Positions 34,801-43,080 are shown, counted from the stretch's first letter. The stretch: 48,331 nucleotides of DNA from Symplocastrum torsivum CPER-KK1 (GCA_019358875.1 JAHHIF010000063.1:1-48331), one strand, 5' to 3'. Numbers and translations: made by a program. Notes: a model not told the origin generated them from the sequence alone.

Positions 34801-36099
34801 GCTTATGTAATTCCTCAAAAAGGTCAAGCACCTACCATTAATGAACTGCGAAGCTTCCTCAAACAGACTCTGCCCGACTACATGGTGCCTTCTGCCTTTG
34901 TAATGCTAGACCTTCTGCCCCTAACCCCTAATGGGAAGATTGATCGCAAGGCTCTGCCCATACCAGACCAAACTAGTCAAGAGTTGGAAAAAACCTTTGT
35001 CGCTCCCCGCAATGAGTTAGAACGCCAGCTTACAAAAGTATGGGAAAAAGTTCTGGGTATCCAGCCTATAGGTGTGAGGGACAATTTCTTTGAATTAGGA
35101 GGGCACTCTCTACTAGCGGCAACCTTATGGAATGAAATCGAGAAGGTCGCTGGCAAAAGTCTCCCGATTGCTACTCTGTTCCAATCACCTACGATCGAGC
35201 AATTGGCTAATATGTTCCGTGAGGGAGGAGGGGCACCCTCTTGTTCCTCTCTGATGGTGATTCAGCCAGGGGGTTCTAAACCACCTCTATTCTGCATCCA
35301 CGTACTTGGCAGGGGTCTAGAATTTTACCGTCCTATGGCACGTTATATGGACCCAGAGCAACCGATGTATGGATTAACGACTGAGATTGCGACTCTGGAT
35401 AAAAAACAGGTGCCTCCCAATCGGGTTGAAGACCTAGCTGCTTTCTACATCAAGGAAATGCGTATCCTTCAGCCGGAAGGTCCATATCATCTAATCGGCG
35501 TATCGTTTGGAGGCGAGGTGGCTTTCGAGTTGGCTCAGCAACTGCTTGCACAAGGTCAGAAGGTAGCTCTGCTGGTGTTGTTAGATACCAGGACAAAGAA
35601 TGCCGTCAAATACTCGCCAAGTAGCGATCGCCTCTCTGTTTACTTGCGTAACCTTTCACAACGCGGACCTGCTTATATTCTGGAAAAGCTGCACGAGAAG
35701 ATGAAGGGATCGCAGGGAAACCTTGAGAGATACTGCCAGGAGCTACAGTGCAAGTTCTATCAGAGTATCAGACATCCTTTGCCTCCGCCTCTTTTAGAAT
35801 TCACCTATCGAAAGCTAAATACTCAGGCATCACAAGCTTACGTCCCGCAAGTTTATCCCGGTCGAGTCACCCTGTTTCGGGCTAGCAAACATGAATTTGA
35901 AGACCGTATTAACTATTCCCTTGACCCTGAATTCGGTTGGGGCGATTTGGTGACTGGCGGGTTAGAAATCCATCAGGTTTCTGGCGATCACCTTAGCATG
36001 TTAAAAGAGCCCCACGTCCAGGGCTTGGCTGAAAAATTGAGGGATTGCCTCAGTAAGGCCTTGGCAATGTCAACCTGCTCCTCCGAAACCCGTGTGTAA
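28846..36099 (+). CDS. Two-module non-ribosomal peptide synthetase (C-A-PCP-C-A-PCP-TE)
   Basis: 2417 residues. C1 (about 10-455) has HPMLLDD at 141-147 instead of HHxxxDG. A1 (about 465-980): TSGTTGVPKG, YGPTETT, YHTGD; my pocket reading is DVRHFAFLAK. PCP1: Ser1023 in GGHSL. C2 (about 1070-1520) keeps HHIVSDG at 1213. A2 (about 1530-2040): TSGSTGKPKG, GGATEAS, YKTGD; pocket DLYNLSLIWK, the known cysteine code. PCP2: Ser2088. TE (about 2135-2410): Ser2220 (GVSFGG), Asp2247, His2382. The last residue loaded is thus probably Cys, without heterocyclisation because C2 is an ordinary C domain. The ATG at 28846 is 9 bases after AGGA; a TTG at 28837 is in frame. No MbtH, phosphopantetheinyl transferase or exporter gene is adjacent. 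Confidence 0.95.
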   Translation: MFKDYYSCSVSSDQQMLLAARAYEPQRYYYIKQLIGSLDENLNVSALIQSWHRVLEQYPVLRSRFHEDSSNQLVQSASHQMKLPVEQQDWCQLSTSEQENRLQDYLQRDRKRGFDFNEALLMRLAVFQLAESDYKLVWTFHPMLLDDQGLLIVLKEVFSVYEAICQNQEYQLPESCPYQDNVTQLHQYLPTQAEAYWRQLLRGFTTPTPLPGFHSQLSVATDSKTWTKSYGVQEVRLSIEATSALQSLAKEHELTLHTIVQGVWALLLSRYSGQEDVVFGTVRDYRPSALDGMESIVGRFTNILPMRVQVEHEMSLLPWLKKLQSQWIALGNYEQTPLVQIQKWGEVPEETSLFESILEFENYPLNCVLQDACWENREFELIKQINSPLTVSGFAYPELLLKIDYDAQHFEQATIVSILEQFQHLLEQVVEHPEERIANISLVTPKAKLLLPNPAQILCPVQAQPQYELVTTLFTDWVNRTPEHLALCQGDRSLTYAQLAQSARDLAQILLTDGVDRGDTVAVFGSRSFGLIASMLGVFLSGGVLLTIDWNLPLQRQQLMLRAAKAKSLLYIGEYRPEDEWLSESLTIIQVDSDTGRAINTPEVAKKPEALSLPELSFDDAAYIFFTSGTTGVPKGVLGCHKGLSHFLTWQRQTFAVGQQDRSAQLTGLSFDVVLRDIFLPLTSGATLFLPALEDYLEPTQILPWLEREQISLLHTVPSLAQTWLLKVSPGISLGSLRWVFFAGEPLQETLIRQWREAFPNSGEIANFYGPTETTLAKFCYQVPRDLLSGVQPVGWPQPETQGLILGKNNQLCGIGEAGEIVIRTPFRSLGYINASEENQRRFVPNPFRDDPQDLLYHTGDRGRYRYDGSLEILGRIDNQVKIRGVRIEPGEIETVLDQHSGVRTTVVIAREDVPGDKRLVAYVVPNQAQIPTITELRSFLKERLPIYMVPSAFVMLEALPLTPNGKIDRRTLPIPETSRKELDGSFVAPRTPTEEILATIWGDILNVEVGIHNNFFELGGHSLLAIQLISRLRDTFSVELPVQFLFDSATVATLAERIDASRHQSQAVPPIQPIDRDGTLSLSSGQARLWFLDQLDGQSPTYNLPIALHLSGLLQVEVLEKAIAEIIRRHEVLRTTFLAVNSSPVQTIAANLTVPLSIVDLQAFPEADRFAEAQRLTTEEVQQPFDLTQGALVRVTLLRLGEEEHVLVVTMHHIVSDGWSMGIVIRELAALYNAFSKGVPSPLPELPIQYADFAHWQRQWLKGEVLETQVNYWKQQLAGAPALLELPTDRPRPAIQSFQGRAEFFQLNAELTQRLKILSQQSGGTLYMTLLAAFATLLSRYSNQENILVGSPIANRNRSETDSLIGFFVNTLVLSTDLQGNPTFSELLRRVRQVALDAYAHQDVPFEQLVEVLNPERNLSYHPLFQVMFVLDNALTKLEVPGLSLTHWDVETKTAKFDLNLLMEETEQGLKGRWEYKTDLFDAATITRMTGHFQTLLEAIATNPEQHILELPLLSEAERHQLLVEWNDTQADYPKDTFLHQLFEAQVEQTPDAVAVKYKDQPWTYRELNARANQIAHHLQALGVGPEVLVGIFVERSLEMIAGLLGILKAGGAYVPLDPNYPKERLADLLSDSQAPVLLTQEKLVTKLPEYEAHVVCLDKDWEVISQQSQENPVSDVRPNNLAYIIYTSGSTGKPKGVAIEHCGAVNTIIDINERFQVGTKDRLLAVCSLNFDLSVYDVFGLLAVGGTIIVPEASLGPNPAHWLELMVKEQVTFWNSAPPVMQLFVSYVANQSNVSLPSLRLVLLSGDWIPVTLPNQLKALSEKVQVISLGGATEASIWSIYYPIETVDATWKSIPYGKPLANQQFYILDSQLQPVPIGVTGELHIGGDGLARCYFNRPELTQERFIPNPLSDTSGTRLYKTGDLGRYLPDGNIEFLGRLDHQVKIRGFRIELGEIETVLTQHPQVRETLIVAREDRPGNKYLVAYVIPQKGQAPTINELRSFLKQTLPDYMVPSAFVMLDLLPLTPNGKIDRKALPIPDQTSQELEKTFVAPRNELERQLTKVWEKVLGIQPIGVRDNFFELGGHSLLAATLWNEIEKVAGKSLPIATLFQSPTIEQLANMFREGGGAPSCSSLMVIQPGGSKPPLFCIHVLGRGLEFYRPMARYMDPEQPMYGLTTEIATLDKKQVPPNRVEDLAAFYIKEMRILQPEGPYHLIGVSFGGEVAFELAQQLLAQGQKVALLVLLDTRTKNAVKYSPSSDRLSVYLRNLSQRGPAYILEKLHEKMKGSQGNLERYCQELQCKFYQSIRHPLPPPLLEFTYRKLNTQASQAYVPQVYPGRVTLFRASKHEFEDRINYSLDPEFGWGDLVTGGLEIHQVSGDHLSMLKEPHVQGLAEKLRDCLSKALAMSTCSSETRV

Positions 36100-36321
36100 G
36101 AGCGAAGGATGATGAAGGTCTTCCTGAAATGAGCGAGGCGGTCATCTATAGCGAAGTATAAGGTGTGGGATGAGCGCCAGCATTCTAGAATAGAGGATTA
36201 GTCTTTGAAAGCGCCCATCAGCCCATGCCTCCTGAACGGCTCAGGAGTCACAACTGCGTGAACTCTTTTCAATTGCTTGCTAACTCTGGATTGTCGGCGT
36301 CTACCTTATCTTAAATCGATT

Positions 36322-38430
36322 ATGACTGATTCGATTCGCTTCCTCATGTGTGCTCCTGACCACTACGACGTGGATTATGTGATTAATCCCTGGATGGAGG
36401 GGAATATTCACAAGTCCTCACGCGATCGCGCCGTTGAACAGTGGCAAAAGCTTCATTACATCCTCAAAGACCGCACACTCGTTGATTTAGTTGAACCTCA
36501 ACCCGGTTGGCCGGATATGGTATTTACGGCCAATGCTGGGTTGGTCTTAGGTAAAACTGTCGTACTGAGCCGCTTCTTCCACAAAGAACGCCAGGGTGAA
36601 GAGCCTTACTTCAAGCAGTGGTTTGAGTCACAAGGCTACACCGTGCATGAGCTGCCCAAAGACCTACCCTTTGAAGGTGCAGGTGATGCTCTGCTCGATC
36701 GCGAAGGACGCTGGCTGTGGGCAGGCTATGGCTTCCGCTCAGAACTCGACTCCCATCCTTACCTAGCAAAATGGCTGGACATTGAAGTGGTATCGCTACG
36801 CCTGATGGATGAGCGGTTCTATCACCTGGATACCTGCTTCTGTCCCCTTGCAGGTGGCTATTTACTTTACTATCCACCCGCTTTTGATGCCTACTCCAAC
36901 CGCTTAATTGAGATGCGGGTGCCACCAGAGAAGCGGATTGCGATTGAAGAAGCGGATGCGGCAAACTTTGCCTGCAATGCGGTCAATATTGACCAAGTTG
37001 TGGTGATGAATAAAGCCAGCGATAGCCTCAAAAAACGTATGGCGGCAGTTGGCTTTGAAGTGGTTGAGACACCACTAACGGAATTCTTGAAGGCGGGTGG
37101 TGCGGCTAAGTGCCTGACACTACGAGTCACTGAGCCAGTACGCACCGAAGTCCATGCCAATGTATCAGTAGAAAGTCGCATCGTGCGGATGGATGGACAT
37201 CTACTCGACTCTGGGATCATTAGCCGTGCTCTAGACACAATTGTCGAAGGTGGGGGTAGCTTCCAGATTCTCAATTTCAACCTGGGAGAACAGCGGCAAA
37301 GTACCTCAAGCGCTGAGGTAAAGGTGTCAGCCCCTTCCCACGAGGTCATGGAAGAGATGATGACCCAGCTCATCGATCTGGGTGCTGTCGCTCCTCCGCA
37401 AGAAGTCTGTGATATCAATCTGGAGCCTGTAGAGCAAAACGGTGTGGCTCCGGATGACTTTTATGTCACGACGATCTACCCAACTGAGGTACGAATTCAG
37501 GGCGAGTGGGTGAAAGTGCTTCAGCAGCGTATGGATGGTGCGATCGCAGTTATCTTTACTCCCGAAGGCTCGATTGCTCGCTGCAAGCTGCTGCGGGATT
37601 TGGAAGTTGGGGAACAGGTTGTTGTTGGTGTTGATGGTATCCGCACGGTGCGGAAGACTGAATCGAGAGAGCAACGCAATACCCAAGAATTTAGCTTCAT
37701 GGGTGCTGGTGTCTCTAGTGAGCGTCGGGTGGAATTGGTTGTCGAGCAAATTGCTTGGGAACTGCGCCAGCTTCGTGACCGAGGCGGTAAAGTTGTCGTA
37801 ACAGCAGGCCCTGTGGTGATTCACACAGGCGGGAGTCAGCATTTAGCGCGTCTGATTCGGGAAGGCTATGTGCAGGCGCTTCTGGGAGGAAATGCGATCG
37901 CGGTTCACGACATTGAGCAATCCTTAATGGGAACCTCTCTTGGTGTGGATATGAAACGCGGTGTCCCGGTTCGGGGTGGACATCGACACCACTTAAAGGT
38001 AATTAACCTGATTCGTCGCTATGGCAATATTGCTGCTGCCGTAGAGCAGGGTGTCCTTACCAAGGGTGTCATGTATGAGTGCGTCCATAACAACGTGCCA
38101 TTTTCTCTCGCTGGTTCAATCCGCGATGATGGTCCCCTGCCAGATACTCAGATGGATTTGATCAAAGCGCAAACTGAGTATGCCAATCTGCTGGAAGGGA
38201 CAGACATGATTTTGATGTTGTCCTCAATGCTCCATTCCATTGGGGTTGGGAATATGACCCCAGCAGGGGTGAAGATGGTTTGTGTGGATATCAACCCAGC
38301 CGTAGTGACAAAATTGAGCGATCGCGGTTCAGTCGAATCCACTGGCGTTGTTACGGATGTTGGTTTGTTCCTCAGCCTCTTAGTGCAACAGTTGGATAAG
38401 TTGACTAGTCCTTACCTCAAGGCTGTCTAG
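36322..38430 (+). CDS. agrE: Bifunctional arginine dihydrolase / ornithine cyclodeaminase
   Basis: AgrE (ArgZ) breaks arginine to ornithine, CO2 and ammonia in its N-terminal half; the C-terminal half (TIGR00300/LOR-SDH type) turns ornithine into proline. From the ATG at 36322 the protein has 703 residues, as expected. Residues needed for arginine dihydrolase in ArgZ fall at the same numbers: N22, N71, H168 and C264 (AAKCLTLRV). The C-terminal half contains VVTAGPVVIHTGG, GGNAIAVHDIEQS and MLHSIGVGNMTPAGV. It allows use of nitrogen stored in cyanophycin. An in-frame TTG at 36277 would add 15 unlike residues. It follows the NRPS gene by 222 bases and is probably a separate unit. Confidence 0.95.
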   Translation: MTDSIRFLMCAPDHYDVDYVINPWMEGNIHKSSRDRAVEQWQKLHYILKDRTLVDLVEPQPGWPDMVFTANAGLVLGKTVVLSRFFHKERQGEEPYFKQWFESQGYTVHELPKDLPFEGAGDALLDREGRWLWAGYGFRSELDSHPYLAKWLDIEVVSLRLMDERFYHLDTCFCPLAGGYLLYYPPAFDAYSNRLIEMRVPPEKRIAIEEADAANFACNAVNIDQVVVMNKASDSLKKRMAAVGFEVVETPLTEFLKAGGAAKCLTLRVTEPVRTEVHANVSVESRIVRMDGHLLDSGIISRALDTIVEGGGSFQILNFNLGEQRQSTSSAEVKVSAPSHEVMEEMMTQLIDLGAVAPPQEVCDINLEPVEQNGVAPDDFYVTTIYPTEVRIQGEWVKVLQQRMDGAIAVIFTPEGSIARCKLLRDLEVGEQVVVGVDGIRTVRKTESREQRNTQEFSFMGAGVSSERRVELVVEQIAWELRQLRDRGGKVVVTAGPVVIHTGGSQHLARLIREGYVQALLGGNAIAVHDIEQSLMGTSLGVDMKRGVPVRGGHRHHLKVINLIRRYGNIAAAVEQGVLTKGVMYECVHNNVPFSLAGSIRDDGPLPDTQMDLIKAQTEYANLLEGTDMILMLSSMLHSIGVGNMTPAGVKMVCVDINPAVVTKLSDRGSVESTGVVTDVGLFLSLLVQQLDKLTSPYLKAV

Positions 38431-38467
38431 TCTCAATAAACTCACAAAGAACAAATTGTTTTTAGGC

Positions 38468-38509
38468 AAAGGGGAAAGGTAAAAATTAAGAACCTTCCCC
38501 TTTCTTTTT
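38468..38509 (+). terminator. Intrinsic terminator after agrE
   Basis: AAAGGGGAAAGGT (38468-38480) pairs with ACCTTCCCCTTT (38492-38503) with one bulged A; CTTTTT follows. Position 38 bases after the agrE stop. Confidence 0.8.
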
Positions 38510-38551
38510 AACCTTTTCCCCATCGGTTCCTCTAGTCCAACAGGCGATCGC

Positions 38552-38818
38552 TTACGCACTTTGGGCTAACTTGCTGCTACCAAGTTCTTCACACTGACTA
38601 GCCGTTTCCTCCTGGCTAGATACCAAAACCCAGCCAGCTTGTCTTAATTTCTGATAGGTTGCCCAACCCTTAGAACCTCTTGGTATTTGATAGTCTGGGG
38701 CAGCATACTGAGGAAATGCTGTGTAGGGACGCCAAGCTTCATGAGGGGAAGTCCGCAAATGCAAAATTTTTTGTTCATTGCCTCCAAAACTTGCTAACCA
38801 GCACATTTGTCGTGGCAT
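38552..38818 (-). CDS. Small conserved cyanobacterial protein of unknown function
   Basis: 88 residues, soluble, rich in Trp, Tyr and Gln. It starts MPRQMCWLASFGGNEQK and has KGWATYQKLRQAGWVLVSS near the C-terminus. A strong ribosome binding site (AAAGGAG, 7 bases before the ATG) supports that it is real. No family name recognised; short proteins of this pattern occur in cyanobacteria next to unrelated genes. Convergent with agrE. Confidence 0.65.
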   Translation of the reverse strand: MPRQMCWLASFGGNEQKILHLRTSPHEAWRPYTAFPQYAAPDYQIPRGSKGWATYQKLRQAGWVLVSSQEETASQCEELGSSKLAQSA

Positions 38819-39496
38819 GGGAAACTCCTTTATTCAGTTCAGGTTTATTGGTTCCGGTTGCTTAACAAAGGGTTGGAAACCGAGATTTTGTATCTTTTAG
38901 TACTTCTAACCCTTCAATAGTCACGCTTGATTTTTTCTGTACTTCAAGGCTTTATCTATTAGTTCCGGATAGTTTTACCAGTTAATTGGCTGGAAACTCT
39001 GAAAGTAGCTTTCTTTTATATTGGCAAAGTCTTGCGAGCAATTACAGTACCCTTAAGAGGGATTCTTGTCTTGTTCTCCTTGAATCTGGCAAACAATCTA
39101 TTATTAAAATCAATTAATTTTCGTATTATTAGCTACTATTTAATTCTTAAGAAAATCGTTAAGGAAAGTTACCTGCTGGAAATTACAAAAAGCCTACTAG
39201 CCTTATTTAATAAAGTATTTAGCTATCTCAAAGCTCTCATAAAAGCATTGAGTCCGATGATTGGTTTATAAAGTTTAGTGAATTACTATAGCAATCCTAT
39301 TTGATTTACGAACACCCGACCCTTACAGAAAGGTGATTACGAGAGGTTTTCGTTTGAATCTCATTTAGGATTGCTATATGTTTATACAGGCACAATTGAT
39401 TGCGCCCGTACACTATGAGAAAGCTCTGTGCAAAGGACAACTTGGTGAAGGTGAAGAGGACTGGCGACTGAGGTCTGGGCGCAACTTAGTAAAAGC
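38819..39496. other. Intergenic region with one MITE
   Basis: 680 bases upstream of the small protein gene and downstream of the TPR gene. The MITE at 39287-39378 is the only clear element. An AT-rich 79-codon plus-strand frame with a TTG start (39032-39271) is hydrophobic but has no ribosome binding site or recognisable family. Confidence 0.5.
39287..39378. mobile_element. MITE with TATAGCAATCCTA terminal repeats, copy 2
   Basis: A 92-base element bounded by the exact inverted repeats TATAGCAATCCTA (39287-39299) and TAGGATTGCTATA (39366-39378). Its ends match those of the 28579-28661 copy, while the interiors differ. No coding capacity. Confidence 0.8.
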
Positions 39497-40732
39497 CTAC
39501 TGTGAACTCTGCTGGTTGACTCGCTCAATTTGAGCCGAAAAGTAACTTTCCTGATACTGCAACGACTTAGCTAATTCCAACCCTTGTTGAAACGCACTTA
39601 GGGCTTGAGCGTAGTTTTTCTGCTCTAGATGAATCTGACCCATTTGGTCATAAGCATTCATCAAGCCATAGTAGTTATAGGACTGCTGCTCTACTTTGAG
39701 GAGAACATCATAAACCTGTAATGCAAAGTCCGGTTGGCTATGAGAACGATAAAGGTTTCCTAGCTTTAGCAGAGCATCACTGGCGTAGGCAAACTGCTGT
39801 GAGGAGAAAGCGAGAGTATAGGCTTCCTGGTAGTTTTGACTCGCTTCTTCAGGTTGATTCAGCGCTTCATAGTCAGCCGCGATCGCAATTTTCAGGGCTG
39901 GGATTTGGGTAAAGTCTTGTTCATTTAGGTACTTTTCTACCAGTTGTTGCTTCGTTCGCAGAGCATTTTCCGGTTGCTTGGATTTGTCGTAGAGGTTGAT
40001 TAGCTCTTTGAGGTAAACGAGTTGGTTAACGCGATCGCCTTTTGCCTGCGCCGTCGCCAGCAATTCCTCATAAGCAGCCGCTGCCTTCGGGTAGTCAAAC
40101 CAAGCCAAGTGCAATTGTGCAATCGTCTTTAGCGTTGTCTCAACTGCCGCCGGATCGTTCCTCTGACGCTCGGTTGCCAGAATTTGCTCGTACACCTTCA
40201 GCGCTTGTCCCGGCACTCGTATCTGCTCATAAGCTCTACCCAACGCCCTCAAAAGTGGCTCATCTAAAGTTTTCTTCGTCTCTGCCTCTTTCTGAATCGT
40301 TTCCAGGCGTGCCGTAACTAGCTGCACCTCTGGTTTGGAATTTTGACTCCAGGCAATTTCCCCAACTCTACCTAAAGCTTGCACCTCTTCGAGGGACCCG
40401 CCTAGCACTCGCCGCAAACGAATTTCCCGGTACCAGATTTTATAGGCTTCTATTGGATTCCCTGCGCTAAGTTGCGCCGCTGCCTGTTCGTTCAGTTGAT
40501 CCAACGCCTCCCTGAGGTTTGCCTGTTCCAAGGGGGTTAAGACCCGTTCTAGAGGCGGATTGGGCAGCAGAGGGTCAGGAGTGGTAATTTCCAGAGGGTT
40601 GGGAGGCTCAGCCTCATTGGGTTTGGCGACAGCAACAGCACTGAAACACAGCAGGAACGTTGCTGTCCAGAATGCTGTCTTGCCCCATTTCAGAAGTTTA
40701 GGTTGTAAAAGATTAAATATCACCTTAGTCAT
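39497..40732 (-). CDS. Periplasmic TPR-repeat protein
   Basis: 411 residues from the ATG at 40732. The N-terminus is a signal peptide or membrane anchor (KTAFWTATFLLCFSAVAVAKP), then a Pro-rich stretch (PPNPLEITTPDPLLPNPP). The remainder is TPR-type helical repeats, for example PGQALKVYEQILATE, YPKAAAAYEELLATA, FALQVYDVLLKVEQQ and YAQALSAFQQGLELAKSL. The longer frame from 40843 adds 37 residues without a hydrophobic start and overlaps the promoter space of the divergent lipoprotein gene. It probably works as a protein-protein scaffold outside the plasma membrane; partner unknown. Confidence 0.85.
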   Translation of the reverse strand: MTKVIFNLLQPKLLKWGKTAFWTATFLLCFSAVAVAKPNEAEPPNPLEITTPDPLLPNPPLERVLTPLEQANLREALDQLNEQAAAQLSAGNPIEAYKIWYREIRLRRVLGGSLEEVQALGRVGEIAWSQNSKPEVQLVTARLETIQKEAETKKTLDEPLLRALGRAYEQIRVPGQALKVYEQILATERQRNDPAAVETTLKTIAQLHLAWFDYPKAAAAYEELLATAQAKGDRVNQLVYLKELINLYDKSKQPENALRTKQQLVEKYLNEQDFTQIPALKIAIAADYEALNQPEEASQNYQEAYTLAFSSQQFAYASDALLKLGNLYRSHSQPDFALQVYDVLLKVEQQSYNYYGLMNAYDQMGQIHLEQKNYAQALSAFQQGLELAKSLQYQESYFSAQIERVNQQSSQ

Positions 40733-40849
40733 AGTACTCACAGTCGAATTGACGCTTAAATTAAACCCAGAGTTTCTGCTCACCTCTGTACGGAAATACT
40801 TTAAATTACGACGGTACCCACTCCTCAATCTGCTTTCTAACAACTCCTT

Positions 40850-42073
40850 ATGAATCAGTTGGTAAACCCTAACAACTCCAGGGTACGCACCTCTGGCAGG
40901 TTGTTTTCCCTACTATTGGTTTTGGTAACGATACTCCTAAGTTTTCTAACAACGGCTTGTGAACCCTCTGAAGCGATTACGGCAGAACAGCGAACATTTC
41001 TTAATCTTTCCCTCGAGTTCTTAGGGGAGTACCAGCTACCCAAGATGAAGTTTAAGGATACACCTGTTGGCGGGTTGTCGGCATTGACCTATGACCGCCA
41101 ACGAGATCGCTTTTATGCCCTCTCTGATGACCGTTCTCAATTTGCCCCAGCCCGGTTTTACACTCTGAAGCTCACTCTCGATCCCCTCTTAACTGAGAAG
41201 ATGAGCTTAGAAAAAGTAGAAGTTGAAGACGTTACCTTCCTTACTGATAAGAACGGCGAACCGTTTGCTAAGGGCAGTCTTGACCCTGAAGGTATTGCTA
41301 TTTCTCCCAAAGGCACCGTCTTCATCTCCAGTGAAGGCGTTCCCAGCCAGGGAATTGCTCCGTTCATCGAAGAATTTGATTTAAAAACAGGACAGCAAAA
41401 ACAAGGTTTACGAATTCCAGAACGCTATCTCCCCAGTGACCCGACAAAGGAAGACCAACCTCCTCGTGGGATTCGGGAAAATTTAGGATTCGAGTCCCTA
41501 ACCCTTGAACTAGGAAGCTTAGCCGCTGCTGGTGGTGACCCCTACCGCCTGTTTACGGCAACTGAGTCTGCCCTCTTCCAAGACAGCTTGCCAGCCACTT
41601 CGATCGAGCAAACTCGAATTCGTTTGATGCACTATCTAATTGGAGGTGTTGCGCCACCGACACTGGTTACTGAACATGTTTACCTACTTGACCCTCTACC
41701 GGATGGTGCTGCAGGCAACGGCTTGACTGATTTAGCCACCGTGGATACTGGCGGTCACTTCCTCAGCCTTGAACGCAGCTATGGTTTGTTGTCGGGTGCA
41801 GGGGCAAAAATTTTTCAGCTAGCAGTAGGTGCGGCAACCGATACCTCCGGTATCCCGACACTCAAGGGTGACTTATCCAGAATTAATATTGTCCAGAAAA
41901 AGTTGCTGTTGGACTTGAGTAAGTTGGGCATTTACTTGGATAACTTGGAGGGAATGGCTCTTGGTCCTCGTCTGCCTGATGGCACACAGAGTTTAGTTTT
42001 AGTGAGTGATGACAACTTTAACGATATCCAGATCACCCAGTTTCTGTTATTCCGACTCAATCGCGTGCGCTAA
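40850..42073 (+). CDS. Esterase-like/phytase-like lipoprotein
   Basis: 407 residues. A hydrophobic leader (LFSLLLVLVTILLSFLTTAC) ends in a lipobox-type LTTAC, so Cys37 should be lipidated and the protein held at a membrane surface. The body matches the esterase-like activity of phytase domain: GGLSALTYDRQRDRFYALSDD, LDPEGIAISPKGTVFISSEG, NLGFESLTL, FLSLERSYG and NLEGMALGP. The family has a beta-propeller-like fold, and phosphoesterase activity has been shown only for few members. It is divergent from the TPR gene, with 117 bases between starts, and convergent with the next gene, 10 bases apart. Confidence 0.88.
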   Translation: MNQLVNPNNSRVRTSGRLFSLLLVLVTILLSFLTTACEPSEAITAEQRTFLNLSLEFLGEYQLPKMKFKDTPVGGLSALTYDRQRDRFYALSDDRSQFAPARFYTLKLTLDPLLTEKMSLEKVEVEDVTFLTDKNGEPFAKGSLDPEGIAISPKGTVFISSEGVPSQGIAPFIEEFDLKTGQQKQGLRIPERYLPSDPTKEDQPPRGIRENLGFESLTLELGSLAAAGGDPYRLFTATESALFQDSLPATSIEQTRIRLMHYLIGGVAPPTLVTEHVYLLDPLPDGAAGNGLTDLATVDTGGHFLSLERSYGLLSGAGAKIFQLAVGAATDTSGIPTLKGDLSRINIVQKKLLLDLSKLGIYLDNLEGMALGPRLPDGTQSLVLVSDDNFNDIQITQFLLFRLNRVR

Positions 42074-42083
42074 GGGTTTGATT

Positions 42084-42992
42084 TCAACGAGGAGAGGAAG
42101 CGGCAAGAAAATCATCTGGAAAAGGTTCTCGTGCTTCAATCCAAGCGGTGGGGATTCCTCGTTGGCGTGCGGATAGTGCGACGATACCACAGGCGATCGC
42201 ACAAGTTGTGTCCATGTCACCTAAACCACTCACTGTTGCCCAAAAAGTCTCCTCATAGTCTTCCAGATGGTGTGCGGCACACCATAGTACAAAAGGTACG
42301 GTATCTTGAGCGGAAATCTTGTATCCGGCACCAAGTTGTCTCGCTACCTTCATCGCAGGCACGGTGCTGGGGATTTCTACAACTTGCTGAATACCACTAC
42401 GAGTTTCACTTTCAGGCACATTCTCGACGACCTGTTGGAGAAATTGTACAGGCTGCATAGACTCACCTTCACCAACCCGAAACGCTAACGCCGCCGCAAC
42501 AGCAACGGCAACTGCCCCAGCAATTCCTTCCGGATGGGTATGTGTTGGTTGCGCTGAGAGAATTGCATTTTCCCGAACTGCCTCCAAGTCGTCAGCAAAA
42601 TAAGCGCCTAGCGGTGCCACCCTCATCGCCGCACCATTGCCATATGAACCCGTACCTCCAAACATCTGCGAAACTTCAGTTCGCCAGTTTGCTCCTGATT
42701 GAAGACTAGTCAATAGCCGATACGCCCCTGCACCGTAGCCCCGCCAAGAGGTAAAGCGTCGGGCAAACCCTTGTGCCAGTTCATCCGGATCGATTCGCCC
42801 GTAGCGCCAAAGCGTCTCCACAATAGAGAGTGCCATCTCTGTATCGTCTGTATAGCGCCACACTCCTCGGGGAACCTCACGCCGTTCAATTCGGTCAAAA
42901 AGCTTTGAACCAGCCGCAAAAAAAGTTTCTCCAAGTGCGTCTCCGACTGAAAGCCCAGTCAAAGACAACTGCATCCGTTCCAGAGAATTCAT
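42084..42992 (-). CDS. ADP-ribosylglycohydrolase family protein
   Basis: 302 residues of the DraG/ARH family, which removes ADP-ribose from proteins or related substrates with two Mg ions. Metal-binding marks: GLSVGDALGE, YTDDTEMALS, GNGAAMRVAPLG, THTHPEGIAGA and the late GDMDTTCAIACGIVAL (usual GDTDT/GD-D-T). The normal GDTDT reads GDMDTT here, which keeps both Asp residues. The substrate cannot be told from sequence. Divergent from cpcT. Confidence 0.9.
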   Translation of the reverse strand: MNSLERMQLSLTGLSVGDALGETFFAAGSKLFDRIERREVPRGVWRYTDDTEMALSIVETLWRYGRIDPDELAQGFARRFTSWRGYGAGAYRLLTSLQSGANWRTEVSQMFGGTGSYGNGAAMRVAPLGAYFADDLEAVRENAILSAQPTHTHPEGIAGAVAVAVAAALAFRVGEGESMQPVQFLQQVVENVPESETRSGIQQVVEIPSTVPAMKVARQLGAGYKISAQDTVPFVLWCAAHHLEDYEETFWATVSGLGDMDTTCAIACGIVALSARQRGIPTAWIEAREPFPDDFLAASSPR

Positions 42993-43080
42993 AGTTTAAA
43001 TACGTCCTCATTCTCCCTTCAGTTGGGATCAGCTTGAGTTTTACAATTGATGGATATCTGAGACAATTTTTAATTAGTTA

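Noticed and set aside
39032..39271. Hydrophobic 79-codon plus-strand frame
   Set aside because: TTG start without ribosome binding site, AT-rich codons and no family; likely chance.
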